Below are positions 44,441 to 55,104 of a stretch of DNA of 64,000 nucleotides, piece after piece; position 1 is the first letter of the stretch; each line of letters starts with the position of its first letter. The stretch covers positions 89,501,888 through 89,565,887 of the forward strand of contig NC_083571.1 in NCBI RefSeq assembly GCF_027579695.1. Direction: 5' to 3'. The DNA is from Neoarius graeffei. Taxonomy: Eukaryota > Chordata > Actinopteri > Siluriformes > Ariidae. The notes under the pieces are model-generated. The model was not told where the DNA came from and ran no database searches. It saw only the letters and a program-made list of their open reading frames with translations. Position numbers and translations under genes: made by a program.

Positions 44441-44603
44441 CCCAATAAAAATTCCCCAAAATTATGCAAAAGCACATTTTCCCCAAAATAACTAACTCCT
44501 GTTATAACAAACAAGAGACTGTTGAAGATATCAGTGATTCTGGTGACACGACAGTGAATAAGCTAAAAATATAAACCAAAATGAATATAGAGTATAAGCT
44601 TAC

Positions 44604-44649
44604 CCATATAATGAAACAAAACAGGCAGAGAAGTGGCACTGAACGCCAT
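44604..44649 (-). CDS. dsg2l: Candidate signal-peptide exon of the desmoglein gene
   Basis: On the minus strand GCCATGG gives an excellent translation-start context. It opens MAFSATSLPVLFHYM, a plausible start of a signal peptide, and ends at a consensus donor GTAAGC in phase 1. Short first exons of this size that split the signal peptide are usual in desmosomal cadherins. Against it: the phase does not match the propeptide exon without an unseen small exon. Confidence 0.4.
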
Positions 44650-45423
44650 GGCTGGCCCATTTCCGGAGCGTGAGCTCGATTCCAGTCCAGCACTCGGTGT
44701 TGAAAACGTTGCTGTTTGTATCTGGATAGTTCAACGTGTCCACCACAGGTACCTTCGCGATTACAGGATATAGAAAGAAGTCAGCACTTTCAAAACCACC
44801 ACACACCCTCACCTTTAGAGGAGGGTCTAACACAGATCCTTCCCTCCCTCCCTCCTTCCTTTTGTTGTTTGTGAGCGAGAGAATACGTCACAAAACACCC
44901 TAAATCCTTTTGCATTACTTAGCATTTTATCCGACAGTAACCCTTCACCGTAACATTAAACAAAAACCAAAAAACTTTTGACATGTTATTTACTGAAAGC
45001 TAAAGACATATAGCTAATGTATTAATGTCCATTCATTGTGGTCACAATGGCAATAACATGCTGAGAAGATCTGCCCAGACTTCTCCATCCTCCACCACAG
45101 GTTCAGGTTCCTCTTGGGAATCCCCAGTTGTTTCTAACCCAACTGTGAAATCATAATCTATGAGAGAGAATCTTGTCCACTGGTTACAACAAAAACCCTC
45201 AGCCTGGGATTGTTCATCGCATGTCTGCTGACCAACGAGCATTACACATGATTCCCCACACTTCATTTTGCCCACAAGTTTGATCTGTTGTTTGTTCAGA
45301 ATGAGCCTGACTGGGTTGTCACTAGGTGCTTGTCTTTGGCACCAACACCAGTCCTAGCTCCTGTGGGTTCTGTTAGCCCAAATCTAGGCATGGTATACTT
45401 GGTGTTTTTAGGATTCTCTTTGT

Positions 45424-45545
45424 CCACCTTACTCACTCACTTTTAGTCATCACTTTTATCCTGGTCAGGGTCACAGTGGATCTGGAGACCATCCCGGAAC
45501 CACTGAGCATGAGGTAGGAATATACCCTGGATGGGATAGCAGGCA
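45424..45545. repeat. Fragment of a teleost interspersed repeat
   Basis: Text such as TCCTGGTCAGGGTCACAGTGG and ATACCCTGGATGGGATAGCA resembles a repeat commonly seen in fish genomes. The family is not named. Confidence 0.35.
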
Positions 45546-45850
45546 ACTGTTCATACAGATATTCATACTTGCAAAAATATGCAAGTAGCATATTTTTGTC
45601 TGACCTCTCCTCTAAAATCTGTTTATCAAAGGTGGCACTACTGGATGTGGATGATGAAGCTCTTGGTGGCATTGCCCTGAGATTCACTCAAATATGCAAG
45701 TCCCTTCACAAAAACAAAATCTCGATCTGCAAAAGCATGTCTTTATATTACTTCAGGACATATTTACATGGGTGGTATATTAATCACGGTTTAAGTTAAG
45801 AATGTTTTATACATTAAAGATCAAACTATATTTGTTCCATATGACTTTTA

Positions 45851-46252
45851 ATTGATATACACCCTCTGTCCACTTTATTAGGAACACCTGCTCATTTACA
45901 CACTTAACCAATTAGCCAATCATGTGGCAGTAGCCCAATACATAAAATCATGCAGATACCGGTCAAGAGCTTCAGGGTTGTTTACAACAAATATCAGGAT
46001 GGGGAACATGTGATCCCTGTTACTTTGTTTATAGCATGGTTGTTGGTACCAAATGGGCTGGTTTGAGTATCTCAGGAACTGTTGATCTCCTGGGAGTTTC
46101 ACACACAACAGTCTCTAGAGTTTACACAGAATTGTGGAGGGAAAACAACAACAAAACATTGTGTGAGTAGAGAGGCTGTGGGTTGAAACACCTTTTGGGT
46201 ATGCTTTTCTGCTCACCACAATAGTAAAGAGTGATTTGCTATATCATAAGAG

Positions 46253-46301
<49 letters not shown>

Positions 46302-46603
46302 GAGTTGCTATATCCTTCCTGACAGCTCAAACTAACCTGCCTATTTTTCCTCTGACCTCTCTTATCAACAAGGCGTCTCCACCCACACAACTGTTGCTTA
46401 CTCAATGTTCACAGGAGTTCGGCAGTTTCTGAACCACTCAAACCAGTCACCAATGATTTATGTGAAAAATAACCTGAAGCTCTTGACCTGTATCAGCATG
46501 ATTTTATGCACTGTGCTGCTGCCACATGATTGGCTGATTGGATGACTGCATAAATGAGCAGGTTGTTCAGGTGCTCTTAATAAAGTGGATGGTGAGTGTA
46601 TAT
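45851..46603. mobile_element. MITE family 1, second copy
   Basis: Inverted ends CCACTTTATTAGGAACACCT near 45877 and GTGCTCTTAATAAAGTGGAT near 46571, with TATACA text just outside each. Shorter and more diverged than the 30176 copy, with an AT microsatellite inside. Confidence 0.7.
46256..46298. repeat. AT microsatellite
   Basis: About 20 AT units within the MITE. Confidence 0.9.
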
Positions 46604-48235
46604 GTCTATGATTGATTTTGAATTCTTGCATCGGTTTGGTAACAAGGTGTTGATTAATTTTCTATATAATTGTGCCATGTTTTAATTTTTCCTTTGAATG
46701 AAATAATTATCCCTTAAGATAGTAGTTATAGGTAGTTATAAGTTGTATACAAATATTAAGTATTTCCCACTGGTCTGAATTGTGGTCTAAAGGCATAGAC
46801 TCCAGTTTGTATCATAAAACTATCCATGCAGTAGATTCAAATAGGTGGAGCAAAGCTGGAATTAATGTGTTCATGGCATGGATGTTTGATATGGTATGCA
46901 ATCACATCAATGTGGCTTATTTATAAGTTTTCATGCTTGTAATGTTAATTCCTTCCCACCTGAGCTTATGTTGTAACAGTTGATTGACACTGCCATAGAC
47001 AAACGATTGGCAAACAAATGGGGAATCAGGCTGCACAGCCACAAATCTCTAAAAAAAGAAATCATGTATTGCCTAGTTTAAGATCCTCCTTAGATCACTC
47101 TATTCATTCACTCCTATGATGAGGAATGATCATTAAATGGATATATCATTCAGCAAACTCTGAATTGAGCTCATGCATTTCAAAGAAGCTTGGTTTAGCA
47201 GAGCGTACCTGGCTAGGCAGTGTGAACCCACCCATGCACAGACGTATGCAAACATATTAACCTATGAATGTCTGGCAAGAAGGCAAGCATGTAATATAAT
47301 ATTGTTTTAATATTATTTGAACAAGTAGTAGCAGCGAGTAATGGTTTCACATTACCTTTTCATACAATATATACCATATAAACACACACACAGAGTTAGT
47401 CTGTGTTTCCTTTTGTTTACGTGTAAACTCTACTGTCAGTTGGCTTCATACCATCTTTTACACTATCATTAAGAACATCCAGTCCTTCGAAGAACATTTT
47501 TACAGTGCATGTAATGTTTAAATTAGATATATAGTACTGTGCAAAAGTCTTAGGCACATGCATTGAAATGCTGAAGAGCAAATATGCCTTTAAAAATAAT
47601 GAAATTAAATGTTTCTACATTTAAAAAAAAAATACCATAAAGATCAGTAAGCAGTAATGCGTGAAATAAGTCAGTGTTTGGTGTGATGACCCATTGCTTT
47701 AAAAAAAATTGCAGTCTCAGATACACTTAGTGCAGTTTTATAAGGAACTGAGCTGTAAGTTTTACTGAGCATCTTACAGAATCAGCCACAATTCTTCTGG
47801 TAACTGTCGCGTGTCTTATTTTTGCAATAAAACCCAGCAGCCTTCATTATGTTTTTGTCTGAAATGAGATGAGATGAAGTGGTCTGTTATGTAATATGTT
47901 GCTTTCTTTACTGACATGCAAACATTTTTCTGTAACATTTAAATTTTGTGCTGGAAAACTAATGTTTGGAAATCTGAAGTGTTTTTGTACTGGTTCCATA
48001 ATGTAGAATCTCAGAACAAAACTCCCCACGGGCAATGCATACTCTCTTAAGCATTTACCCCCCACCCCCACCCCACCCCCATGTTCATTGATGTTATACC
48101 TTAAAAATGCATCACTGTATAACTGCCTTATGAGGACCAGGGCTATCTTAAGCAATTTCATCGTCCATACAACAGAAATTCAACACACTGTGCTCATTAA
48201 AAAGTTATATTATAGTCGTATAATAACGACCAGGT
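46604..48235. other. Unassigned intergenic sequence
   Basis: AT-rich, with no convincing frame or RNA. The CAAAAGTCTTAGGCACATGC text near 47538 resembles the end of a DNA transposon common in fish, but no partner end was found. Confidence 0.4.
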
Positions 48236-48345
48236 CACCCTTGTATTATAACGACCAGGTCACTCTTGGAAAAGAGATTTTAATCTCAATGAGGTTTTTT
48301 TTTTAACCTGGTTAAATAAAGGATATTGAATTCAATTGAATTGAA
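48236..48345 (+). repeat. LINE 3' tail fragment
   Basis: CTCTTGGAAAAGAGATTTTAA, then CTCAATGAGG and CCTGGTTAAATAAAGGATAT are typical of a teleost LINE 3' end. The (TTGAATTCAA)-like run after it would be the tail. It is 5'-truncated. Confidence 0.5.
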
Positions 48346-50827
48346 ACATTCTCATGTCATGTCACCAGAAGAAAATGAATCAAATCTAAATTACTCTTTG
48401 TGACTCTGTATGTTGAAAAGACAAAAAGGGTGTGGGTGCGTGTGTGAGAGAGAGAGAATGAAAGAGATTATGTGAGTATGAGAGAGAGAGAGAAAGGGTG
48501 CAGCTCTGGGTGTGCCCTGGTGCATTTAGGCGGTGCCTGCTTGCTGGAGGGACTTGGCTGGGGAGGAAGAAAAGTGGAACAAATAAGAGAGAGAAAAGAG
48601 TGAAGGACAGGATTGAGACTCCTACTTCACGTGCCCTACCTTTAGGCATGCTGAGACAGACCATTTTTACTTTCTGCTTTCCCTTCCTCCTTTTTCTCTC
48701 CCTCTCTGTTTTCTCTACTGCACAAACACATATTTACCTCCCTTTCTCAGGCCTTGTTTACTTGTTTCACCAAGCCCAGCATAGCCATTATTTTTATTTT
48801 ATATATGTATTTAGTATTATAAAATGTATTTGGAACAAGACCTTATGTATTCTAATGTCTTGTTCAAAATGTATTTTATGAGCACTGAACCTCAGCAGTT
48901 CAGAAAAGACAAACTGAACAAGAGCTGCATGTTAACTAGGGCTGATCCTCCATAAATTGGCCCCCAAGAGTTAACTTCTGGACAGGGAAAAGAAAGATAG
49001 AGAAGAGAAAACAAAGCAGGACAAAGAAGCATGGAGAAAACTAGTCTATCAGGAAACTCCCTTGTCTGAGTGGAAAAAACATAGCCTGTCATTGCCGTCA
49101 GCATACAGACATGCTTTTTACATGTTCAGAATGTTGCAATGACTCATATTATGTCTGGGAAGAATAGAAGTACAGAAATCAAGGCTGGTTGTGGCAGGAG
49201 ACTTTCAACTGGGTGTGTCCCCAAGGGTGTTGATATTATCACACACTGGACAGTGTCCAATATCAATCACTGTAATTCATTATGATTTTCTTTTAGTAAC
49301 ACTTTTTAATTTTCATTTAAATTATTTTACAATGTCAATGCAAACACTTTGCATATTAGTAAAAAATGGCAGCATATAAAGGGGTATATGCTCAAAAGTT
49401 GACATGTATAAATATTAGTTTATAGTATACTGAAATCACAATAGAGTCTCTGTTTAGGTGTGAGGTACTGAAACTGCTAAATTGGCTTAGATGTATCTAC
49501 GTGTCCAAGATGTTTGTTGGTTTATGAGTCTCTTTGGCCTCCTTAGTAACGCCTACACTGGAACACTGTCTTTTGACTCTTTCTCCCCTCTGCCATGGGT
49601 CTCTCACTCTCCCTTTCCAGTTCTAGGTAACTTGAGGTCAGGCAAAGATGATAAGAGGTAGTAAATGCTAGAAGCTGGTCAGAACTGTGATCTAACTTTT
49701 AAAGGAGTGGTGAGAGAGGGATTTAGGAATGTATGGTACTACACTGGGCCATTTTGTAATTGGTAATTGTAACAAGAAAAAAAAAAAGAAAACCTAGTGT
49801 GAACATTCAGCTTGTTAAAATCAGCATGGTAAGTTATTTTTCATGTACCCAACTGTTTTGGCTATAGACTTTTATTTATGTATTTTTTTTTACACTTTTG
49901 TTTTTGGCTCCAGTTTTAACTACAGAAGTTTACATTTGAAGGATTGAAAGATTACCTGGTCAGTTATTAAAGGTACACAAACTCTTTCTCTCATTTTTCT
50001 ACACACAGATCCTATTTTTCACTTCTTTCTCCTTTCCTCGGTGTGTAAGTCTGGGTGTGTATGGGTGTGTGTGACTAACATTCAACACAAAACAACCCGA
50101 GCTCTCCATAGCAACAGCAGGGAGTGAAACTTGAGCAGGTAGATAAGGAAGTGAAAGAGAGAGAGAGAGAGAGAGTATTTGTTATGCCCTCTGAATCCAA
50201 ATTAAAAAAAAGCTAAAAAATTGAAGTATTTTATATTTTATTTAATAAAAATATTAAAATGTGTAGCACAAGTTAAATCAATATATTTTGTCTATCATTA
50301 TAGACAGTCCAGCTACATGTTTCTTGTTTCGGAAAGCTCAAATTTGTTGTTAAAAGTTTGAATTTTCTACATAGTGCTTCATTCAAATGGCTTACAGGAT
50401 TAAAGTGTATAAGTAATGTATTAAAGACACGGTTCCTTACATGGGACCATGTGAAGCTTCTCATTGAGTTTATTCATAAGGCACAGTGTAAATAAAGTAG
50501 ACGATGTCCAACATGCTGCACAGTGAGGTTTAATTCAATGAAAGGAAAAATAAAATAAAACACCACAGTGTACTGTAAAGGACCAATACCGTAAAAGCTT
50601 ATAAAATGATACAAAAGCCATACTAAAAAAAATTACACAATGAAAATAAACCAAATCAATAAATGACAATAAAAAAATTGGGAATGGGGATGGAGAATCA
50701 TGTGCTATAAAAAACTAAACTAAACTAAGGCATTCAAGTTGAAAGGCATTAAAGTGAAATGTTAAAAATGAATGATAAAATGTACAAATAAAAGTTATAC
50801 CAATGATTCATCTCTTTAGTGTTTTTA
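48346..50827. other. Unassigned intergenic sequence
   Basis: No gene or repeat recognised apart from GA runs near 48440-48495 and 50156-50176. Open frames here are short and lack domains. Confidence 0.4.
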
Positions 50828-51195
50828 TCTCATCTCATTATCTCTAGCTGCTTTATCCTGTTCTACAGGGCCGAAGGCAAGCTGGAGCCTATCCCAGCTG
50901 ACTACGGGCGAAAGGCGGGGTACACCCTGGACAAGTTGCCAGGTCATCACAGGGCTGACACATAGACACAGACAACCATTCACACTCACACCTACAGTCA
51001 ATTTAGAGTCACCAGTTAACCTAACCTGCATGTCTTTGGACTGTGGGGGAAACCGGAGCACCCGGAGGAAACCCACGCGGACACGGGGAGAACATGCAAA
51101 CTCCGTACAGAAAGGCCTTCGTCAGCCACGGGGCTCGAACCCGGACCTTCTTGCTGTGAGGTGACAGCGCTAACCACTACACCACCGTGCTGCCC
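50828..51195 (-). mobile_element. SINE a of the duplicated cluster
   Basis: A complete tRNA-headed SINE. Diagnostic text: GAGCCTATCCCAGCTGAC at its tail side and AACTCCGTACAGAAAGGCC near the head. Its duplicate in unit 2 is at 52804. Confidence 0.9.
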
Positions 51196-51217
51196 ACGTG
51201 TTTGTTTATATATATAT

Positions 51218-51580
51218 CATCTCATTATCTCTAGCCGCTTTATCCTTCTACAGGGTTGCAGGCAAGCTGGAGGCTATCCCAGCTGACTATGGACGAAAGG
51301 CAGGGTACACCCTGGACAAGTCGCCAGGTCATCACAGGGCTGACACATAGACACAGACAACCATTCACACTCACACCTACAGTCAATTTAGAGTCACCAG
51401 TTAACCTAACCTGCATGTCTTTGGACTGTGGGGGAAACCGGAGCACCCGGAGGAAACCCACGCGGACACGGGGAGAACATGCAAACTCCGTACAGAAAGG
51501 CCTTCGTCAGCCACGGGGCTCGAACCCGGACCTTCTTGCTGTGAGGTGACAGCGCTAACCACTACACCACCGTGCTGCCC
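51218..51580 (-). mobile_element. SINE b, hybrid of a and c
   Basis: The tail side matches SINE c (GCTGGAGGCTATCCCAGC, GACGAAAGGC) and the head side matches SINE a (CTCCGTACAGAAAGGCC). This is what an unequal crossover between a and c would leave. It is absent from unit 2. Confidence 0.85.
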
Positions 51581-51601
51581 ACGTGTTTGTTTATATATAT
51601 A

Positions 51602-51937
51602 TCATCTCATTATCTCTAGCCGCTTTATCCTTCTACAGGGTTGCAGGCAAGCTGGAGGCTATCCCAGCTGACTACGGACGAAAGGCGGGGTACACCCTGG
51701 ACAAGTCGCCAGGTCATCACAGGGCTGACACATAGACACAGACAACCATTCACACCTACGGTCAATTTAGAGTCACCAGTCTTTGGACTGTGGGGGAAAC
51801 CGGAGGAAACCCACACGGACATGGGGAGAACATGCAAATTCTGGACAGAAAGGCCCTCGCCGGCCACAGGGCTCGAACCTGGACCTTCTTGCTGTGAGGT
51901 GACATTAGGCCATGAGGATTATACCACCGTGCCGCCC
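51602..51937 (-). mobile_element. SINE c of the duplicated cluster
   Basis: A shortened family member lacking part of the middle body. Its head region reads GACATTAGGCCATGAGGATT in place of the usual A-box side text. Duplicate at 53197. Confidence 0.85.
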
Positions 51938-51950
51938 ACGTGTTTGTTTT

Positions 51951-52025
51951 TTATATATATATATATATATACACACACATATATATATATTATATATAGT
52001 GTGTGTGTATGTGTGTGTGTGTACA

Positions 52026-52096
<71 letters not shown>
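51951..52096. repeat. TA/TG microsatellite
   Basis: Long TA runs separated by ACACACATA and GTGTGTATGTG pieces. It yields artificial Tyr-Ile repeat frames on both strands. Confidence 0.95.
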
Positions 52097-52100
<4 letters not shown>

Positions 52101-52803
52101 TTTTAAGCCAACTTCTGAATGAGTGCTGTGTTCATGCTCACCTGAAATAAAATTCATGAAAAATAATGAAACAAATGGTCCAAGTGTATTTTTTAATTAA
52201 TGTTAATCACAATTATGATCTGACAGACACCATTAGTGTCTCATAGATGGCAATACAGAAGGTCTGTACAGAAGGCAGTAAATCATTTTAATTATACTTT
52301 GAAAGTGTGAGTCACAGAAGTAAACTGTGGTGGTAAAAGAGAGCAACTGGACTTGCTTAAAGATTCTTGAAGATTTTTCACCTCTCATCTGAAAGCCTTC
52401 TTCAGTTCTGTCTGACTAATGGGAAGTATCAGGTATTTATCCTCTCATGGATGAAAAACAATCCATGACCGTAATAAATGACAAATACCAGATGATTCAC
52501 TGTTTATCATAAACTGGTAGGGTACCTGTCTGTGATCACACGTTCCTCCTCATTCCCTCTGACACACACACGCACATAGATCTACAGGCATGTTGCTACA
52601 CCCAAAGCAAAATATTGTACAAAGTATGTGTGTTTATCACATGTCAACATCTTATTTGTTATATACAGGACATCCAAAAGGTCAGGGACCAAGAAAAATT
52701 TGTTGAGCAAATATGTTTATACGAATGTGTTGAGCAAAATCCACAAAAAGTGAGACAGCAGCTGAGAACATATGTAGAGTGTAAGGGTGAACATGTTGAG
52801 AAT

Positions 52804-53173
52804 CTCATCTCATCTCATTATCTCTAGCCGCTTTATCCTTCTACAGGGTCGCAGGCAAGCTGGAGCCTATCCCAGCTGACTACGGGCGAAAGGCGGGGTA
52901 CACCCTGGACAAGTTGCCAGGTCATCACAGGGCTGACACATAGACACAGACAACCATTCACACTCACACCTACAGTCAATTTAGAGTCACCAGTTAACCT
53001 AACCTGCATGTCTTTGGACTGTGGGGGAAACCGGAGCACCCGGAGGAAACCCACGCGGACACGGGGAGAACATGCAAACTCCGTACAGAAAGGCCTTCGT
53101 CAGCCACGGGGCTCGAACCCGGACCTTCTTGCTGTGAGGTGACAGCGCTAACCACTACACCACCGTGCTGCCC
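52804..53173 (-). mobile_element. SINE a' (duplicate of SINE a)
   Basis: Same diagnostic text as the SINE at 50828. Its start is the duplication junction. Confidence 0.9.
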
Positions 53174-53196
53174 ACGTGTTTGTTTATATATATATC

Positions 53197-53530
53197 ATCT
53201 CATTATCTCTAGCCGCTTTATCCTTCTACAGGGTTGCAGGCAAGCTGGAGGCTATCCCAGCTGACTACGGACGAAAGGCGGGGTACACCCTGGACAAGTC
53301 GCCAGGTCATCACAGGGCTGACACATAGACACAGACAACCATTCACACCTACGGTCAATTTAGAGTCACCAGTCTTTGGACTGTGGGGGAAACCGGAGGA
53401 AACCCACACGGACATGGGGAGAACATGCAAATTCCGGACAGAAAGGCCCTCGCCGGCCACAGGGCTCGAACCTGGACCTTCTTGCTGTGAGGTGACATTA
53501 GGCCATGAGGATTATACCACCGTGCCGCCC
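53197..53530 (-). mobile_element. SINE c' (duplicate of SINE c)
   Basis: Same shortened structure as the SINE at 51602, with only scattered differences. Confidence 0.9.
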
Positions 53531-53537
53531 ACGTGTT

Positions 53538-53542
<5 letters not shown>

Positions 53543-53594
<52 letters not shown>

Positions 53595-53638
53595 TATATA
53601 TATATTATATATAGTGTGTGTATGTGTGTGTGTGTACA

Positions 53639-53692
<54 letters not shown>
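53543..53692. repeat. TA/TG microsatellite, duplicate
   Basis: Counterpart of 51951-52096 with different run lengths. Confidence 0.95.
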
Positions 53693-53695
<3 letters not shown>

Positions 53696-54262
53696 TTTTA
53701 AGCCAACTTCTGAATGAGTGCTGTGTTCATGCTCACCTGAAATAAAATTCATGAAAAATAATGAAACAAATGGTCCAAGTGTATTTTTTAATTAATGTTA
53801 ATCACAATTATGATCTGACAGACACCATTAGTGTCTCATAGATGGCAATACAGAAGGTCTGTACAGAAGGCAGTAAATCATTTTAATTATACTTTGAAAG
53901 TGTGAGTCACAGAAGTAAACTGTGGTGGTAAAAGAGAGCAACTGGACTTGCTTAAAGATTCTTGAAGATTTTTCACCTCTCATCTGAAAGCCTTCTTCAG
54001 TTCTGTCTGACTAATGGGAAGTATCAGGTATTTATCCTCTCATGGATGAAAAACAATCCATGACCTTAATAAATGACAAATACCAGATGATTCACTGTTT
54101 ATCATAAACTGGTAGGGTACCTGTCTGTGATCACACATGTTCCTCCTCATTCCCTCTGACACACACACGCACATAGATCTACAGGCATGTTGCTACACCC
54201 AAAGCAAAATATTGTACAAAGTATGTGTGTTTATCACATGTCAACATCTTATTTGTTATATA

Positions 54263-54474
54263 CAGGACATCCAAAAGGTCAGGGACCAAGAAAAATTTGT
54301 TGAGCAAATATGTTTATACGAATGTGTTGAGCAAAATCCACAAAAAGTGAGACAGCAGCTGAGAACATATGTAGAGTGTAAGGGTGAACATGTTGAGAAT
54401 ATTGTAAACAATAAATACAAACTTAAGTATATGTGCTTTTACTCTCAGTGCTTCCTGACTTTTTGGACACCCTT
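54263..54474 (+). mobile_element. Deleted mariner-like mini-element (candidate)
   Basis: Ends form an imperfect inverted repeat, AGGACATCCAAAAGGTCAGG and CCTGACTTTTTGGACACCCT. Between them an open stretch encodes VRQQLRTYVECKGEHVENIV, which resembles the C-terminal end of mariner transposases (basic residues, Cys, GxHxE). About 0.21 kb, so most of the element is gone. The left part of its duplicate is at 52667-52803. Confidence 0.45.
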
Positions 54475-54750
54475 TCTGGACCATTATAATTCGACATTTT
54501 AGCTTTAAACTGATATAATCACATTTTACATCAGTATCACTTGATTTATGTACCTTAATAATACACAACATAATCAACCTAAATGCAGCACAGTAAAAAT
54601 AATAAAATAAGGCTTGTTGAGGTTGCATTAAATACTTCAGTTAATGCATAAAATGTGTTTCTAACATTTTAAATGACATGAGGCTTTTTTTCTTTTCTTT
54701 TTTTTTTTGAGAAATCTAAATTTTAACAGCCCAACTAAATTTTAACAGCC
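54475..54750. other. Unassigned spacer
   Basis: AT-rich; a short direct repeat CTAAATTTTAACAGCC occurs twice just before the U1 copy. Nothing else recognised. Confidence 0.5.
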
Positions 54751-54914
54751 GTACTGACCTGGCAGGGGCAATACCATGATCAAGAAGGTGGTTTGTCCAA
54801 AGTGAGGCCCAGCCGTTGCACTCAGGCTATGCTGACTTTTGCAAATTCCTCAGATGCAGGAATCTCAACTGCATAATTTCTGATAGTGGGGGACTGCGTT
54901 CGTGTTCTCCCCTT
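54751..54914 (+). pseudogene. U1 snRNA pseudogene, full length
   Basis: It aligns end to end with vertebrate U1 over 164 positions, apparently without a gap: ACCTGGCAGGGG, ATACCATGATCA, GAAGGTGGTTT, TTGCACTC, ACTGCATAATTT, TAGTGGGGGACTGCGTTC. The 5'-splice-site-pairing segment reads ACTGACCTG instead of ACTTACCTG. The Sm site reads AATTTCTGA instead of AATTTGTGG, so it should not form a working snRNP. No snRNA promoter element was seen upstream. It is fused downstream to LINE/SINE-type tail sequence. Confidence 0.85.
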
Positions 54915-55104
54915 TCACATAAATCATAGCTGTCCACTGCTCTGGGTATGTGTGTGCTCATTGCTCACTTATGTGTCTGCATGTGTGTGTTCACTGCTTC
55001 AGATGGGTTAAATGCAGAGGATGAATTTCACTGTGCTTGAGTGTGCATGTGACAAAGTCTTCTTCTTCTTCTTCTTCTTCTTCTTCCTCCCTTCTTCTTC
55101 TTCT
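54915..55104 (+). repeat. LINE/SINE-type 3' tail attached to the U1 copy
   Basis: CACTGCTTCAGATGGGTTAA, TGCAGAGGATGAATTTCACT and GTGTGCATGTGACAAAG lead into a (TTC)n run at 55061-55104. This tail is frequent at the 3' end of teleost retroelements. With the U1 head it makes one roughly 350-bp unit with a retroposon layout. Confidence 0.7.

Larger units (their letters stand above)
36262..44603. other. Large 5' intron of the desmoglein gene (if 44649 is exon 1)
   Basis: 8.3 kb between the propeptide exon and the candidate signal exon. Most of it is repeats listed separately. The parts with no recognised feature are 36262-36926, 40854-41498 and 42310-43184. The candidate exon 1 ends in phase 1 while the propeptide exon starts in phase 0, so a further small exon of 3n+2 bases should lie here if both belong to the gene. 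I could not find it. Confidence 0.4.
50828..52803. repeat. Tandem segmental duplication, unit 1
   Basis: 1,976 bp: three SINEs, a TA microsatellite, about 570 bp of unique text starting TTTTTAAGCCAACTTCTGAA, and the start of a mini-transposon. Unit 2 follows directly. The two differ mainly by one extra SINE here and by microsatellite length. Confidence 0.9.
52804..54401. repeat. Tandem segmental duplication, unit 2
   Basis: 1,598 bp. It repeats unit 1 from its first SINE to the AACATGTTGAGAAT text, without SINE b. The single-copy sequence continues beyond 54401, showing that unit 1 ends at the duplication junction, where it runs straight into a SINE. Confidence 0.9.

Noticed and set aside
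44600-44833. 77-codon minus-strand frame over the candidate desmoglein exon 1
   Set aside because: It is in a different frame from the well-placed ATG at 44649 and has no domain; the short signal-peptide exon explains the region better.
51641-52150. A 169-codon plus-strand frame and several Tyr-Ile repeat frames
   Set aside because: They arise from SINE antisense sequence running into a TA microsatellite; the same happens in the duplicate at 53234-53752.
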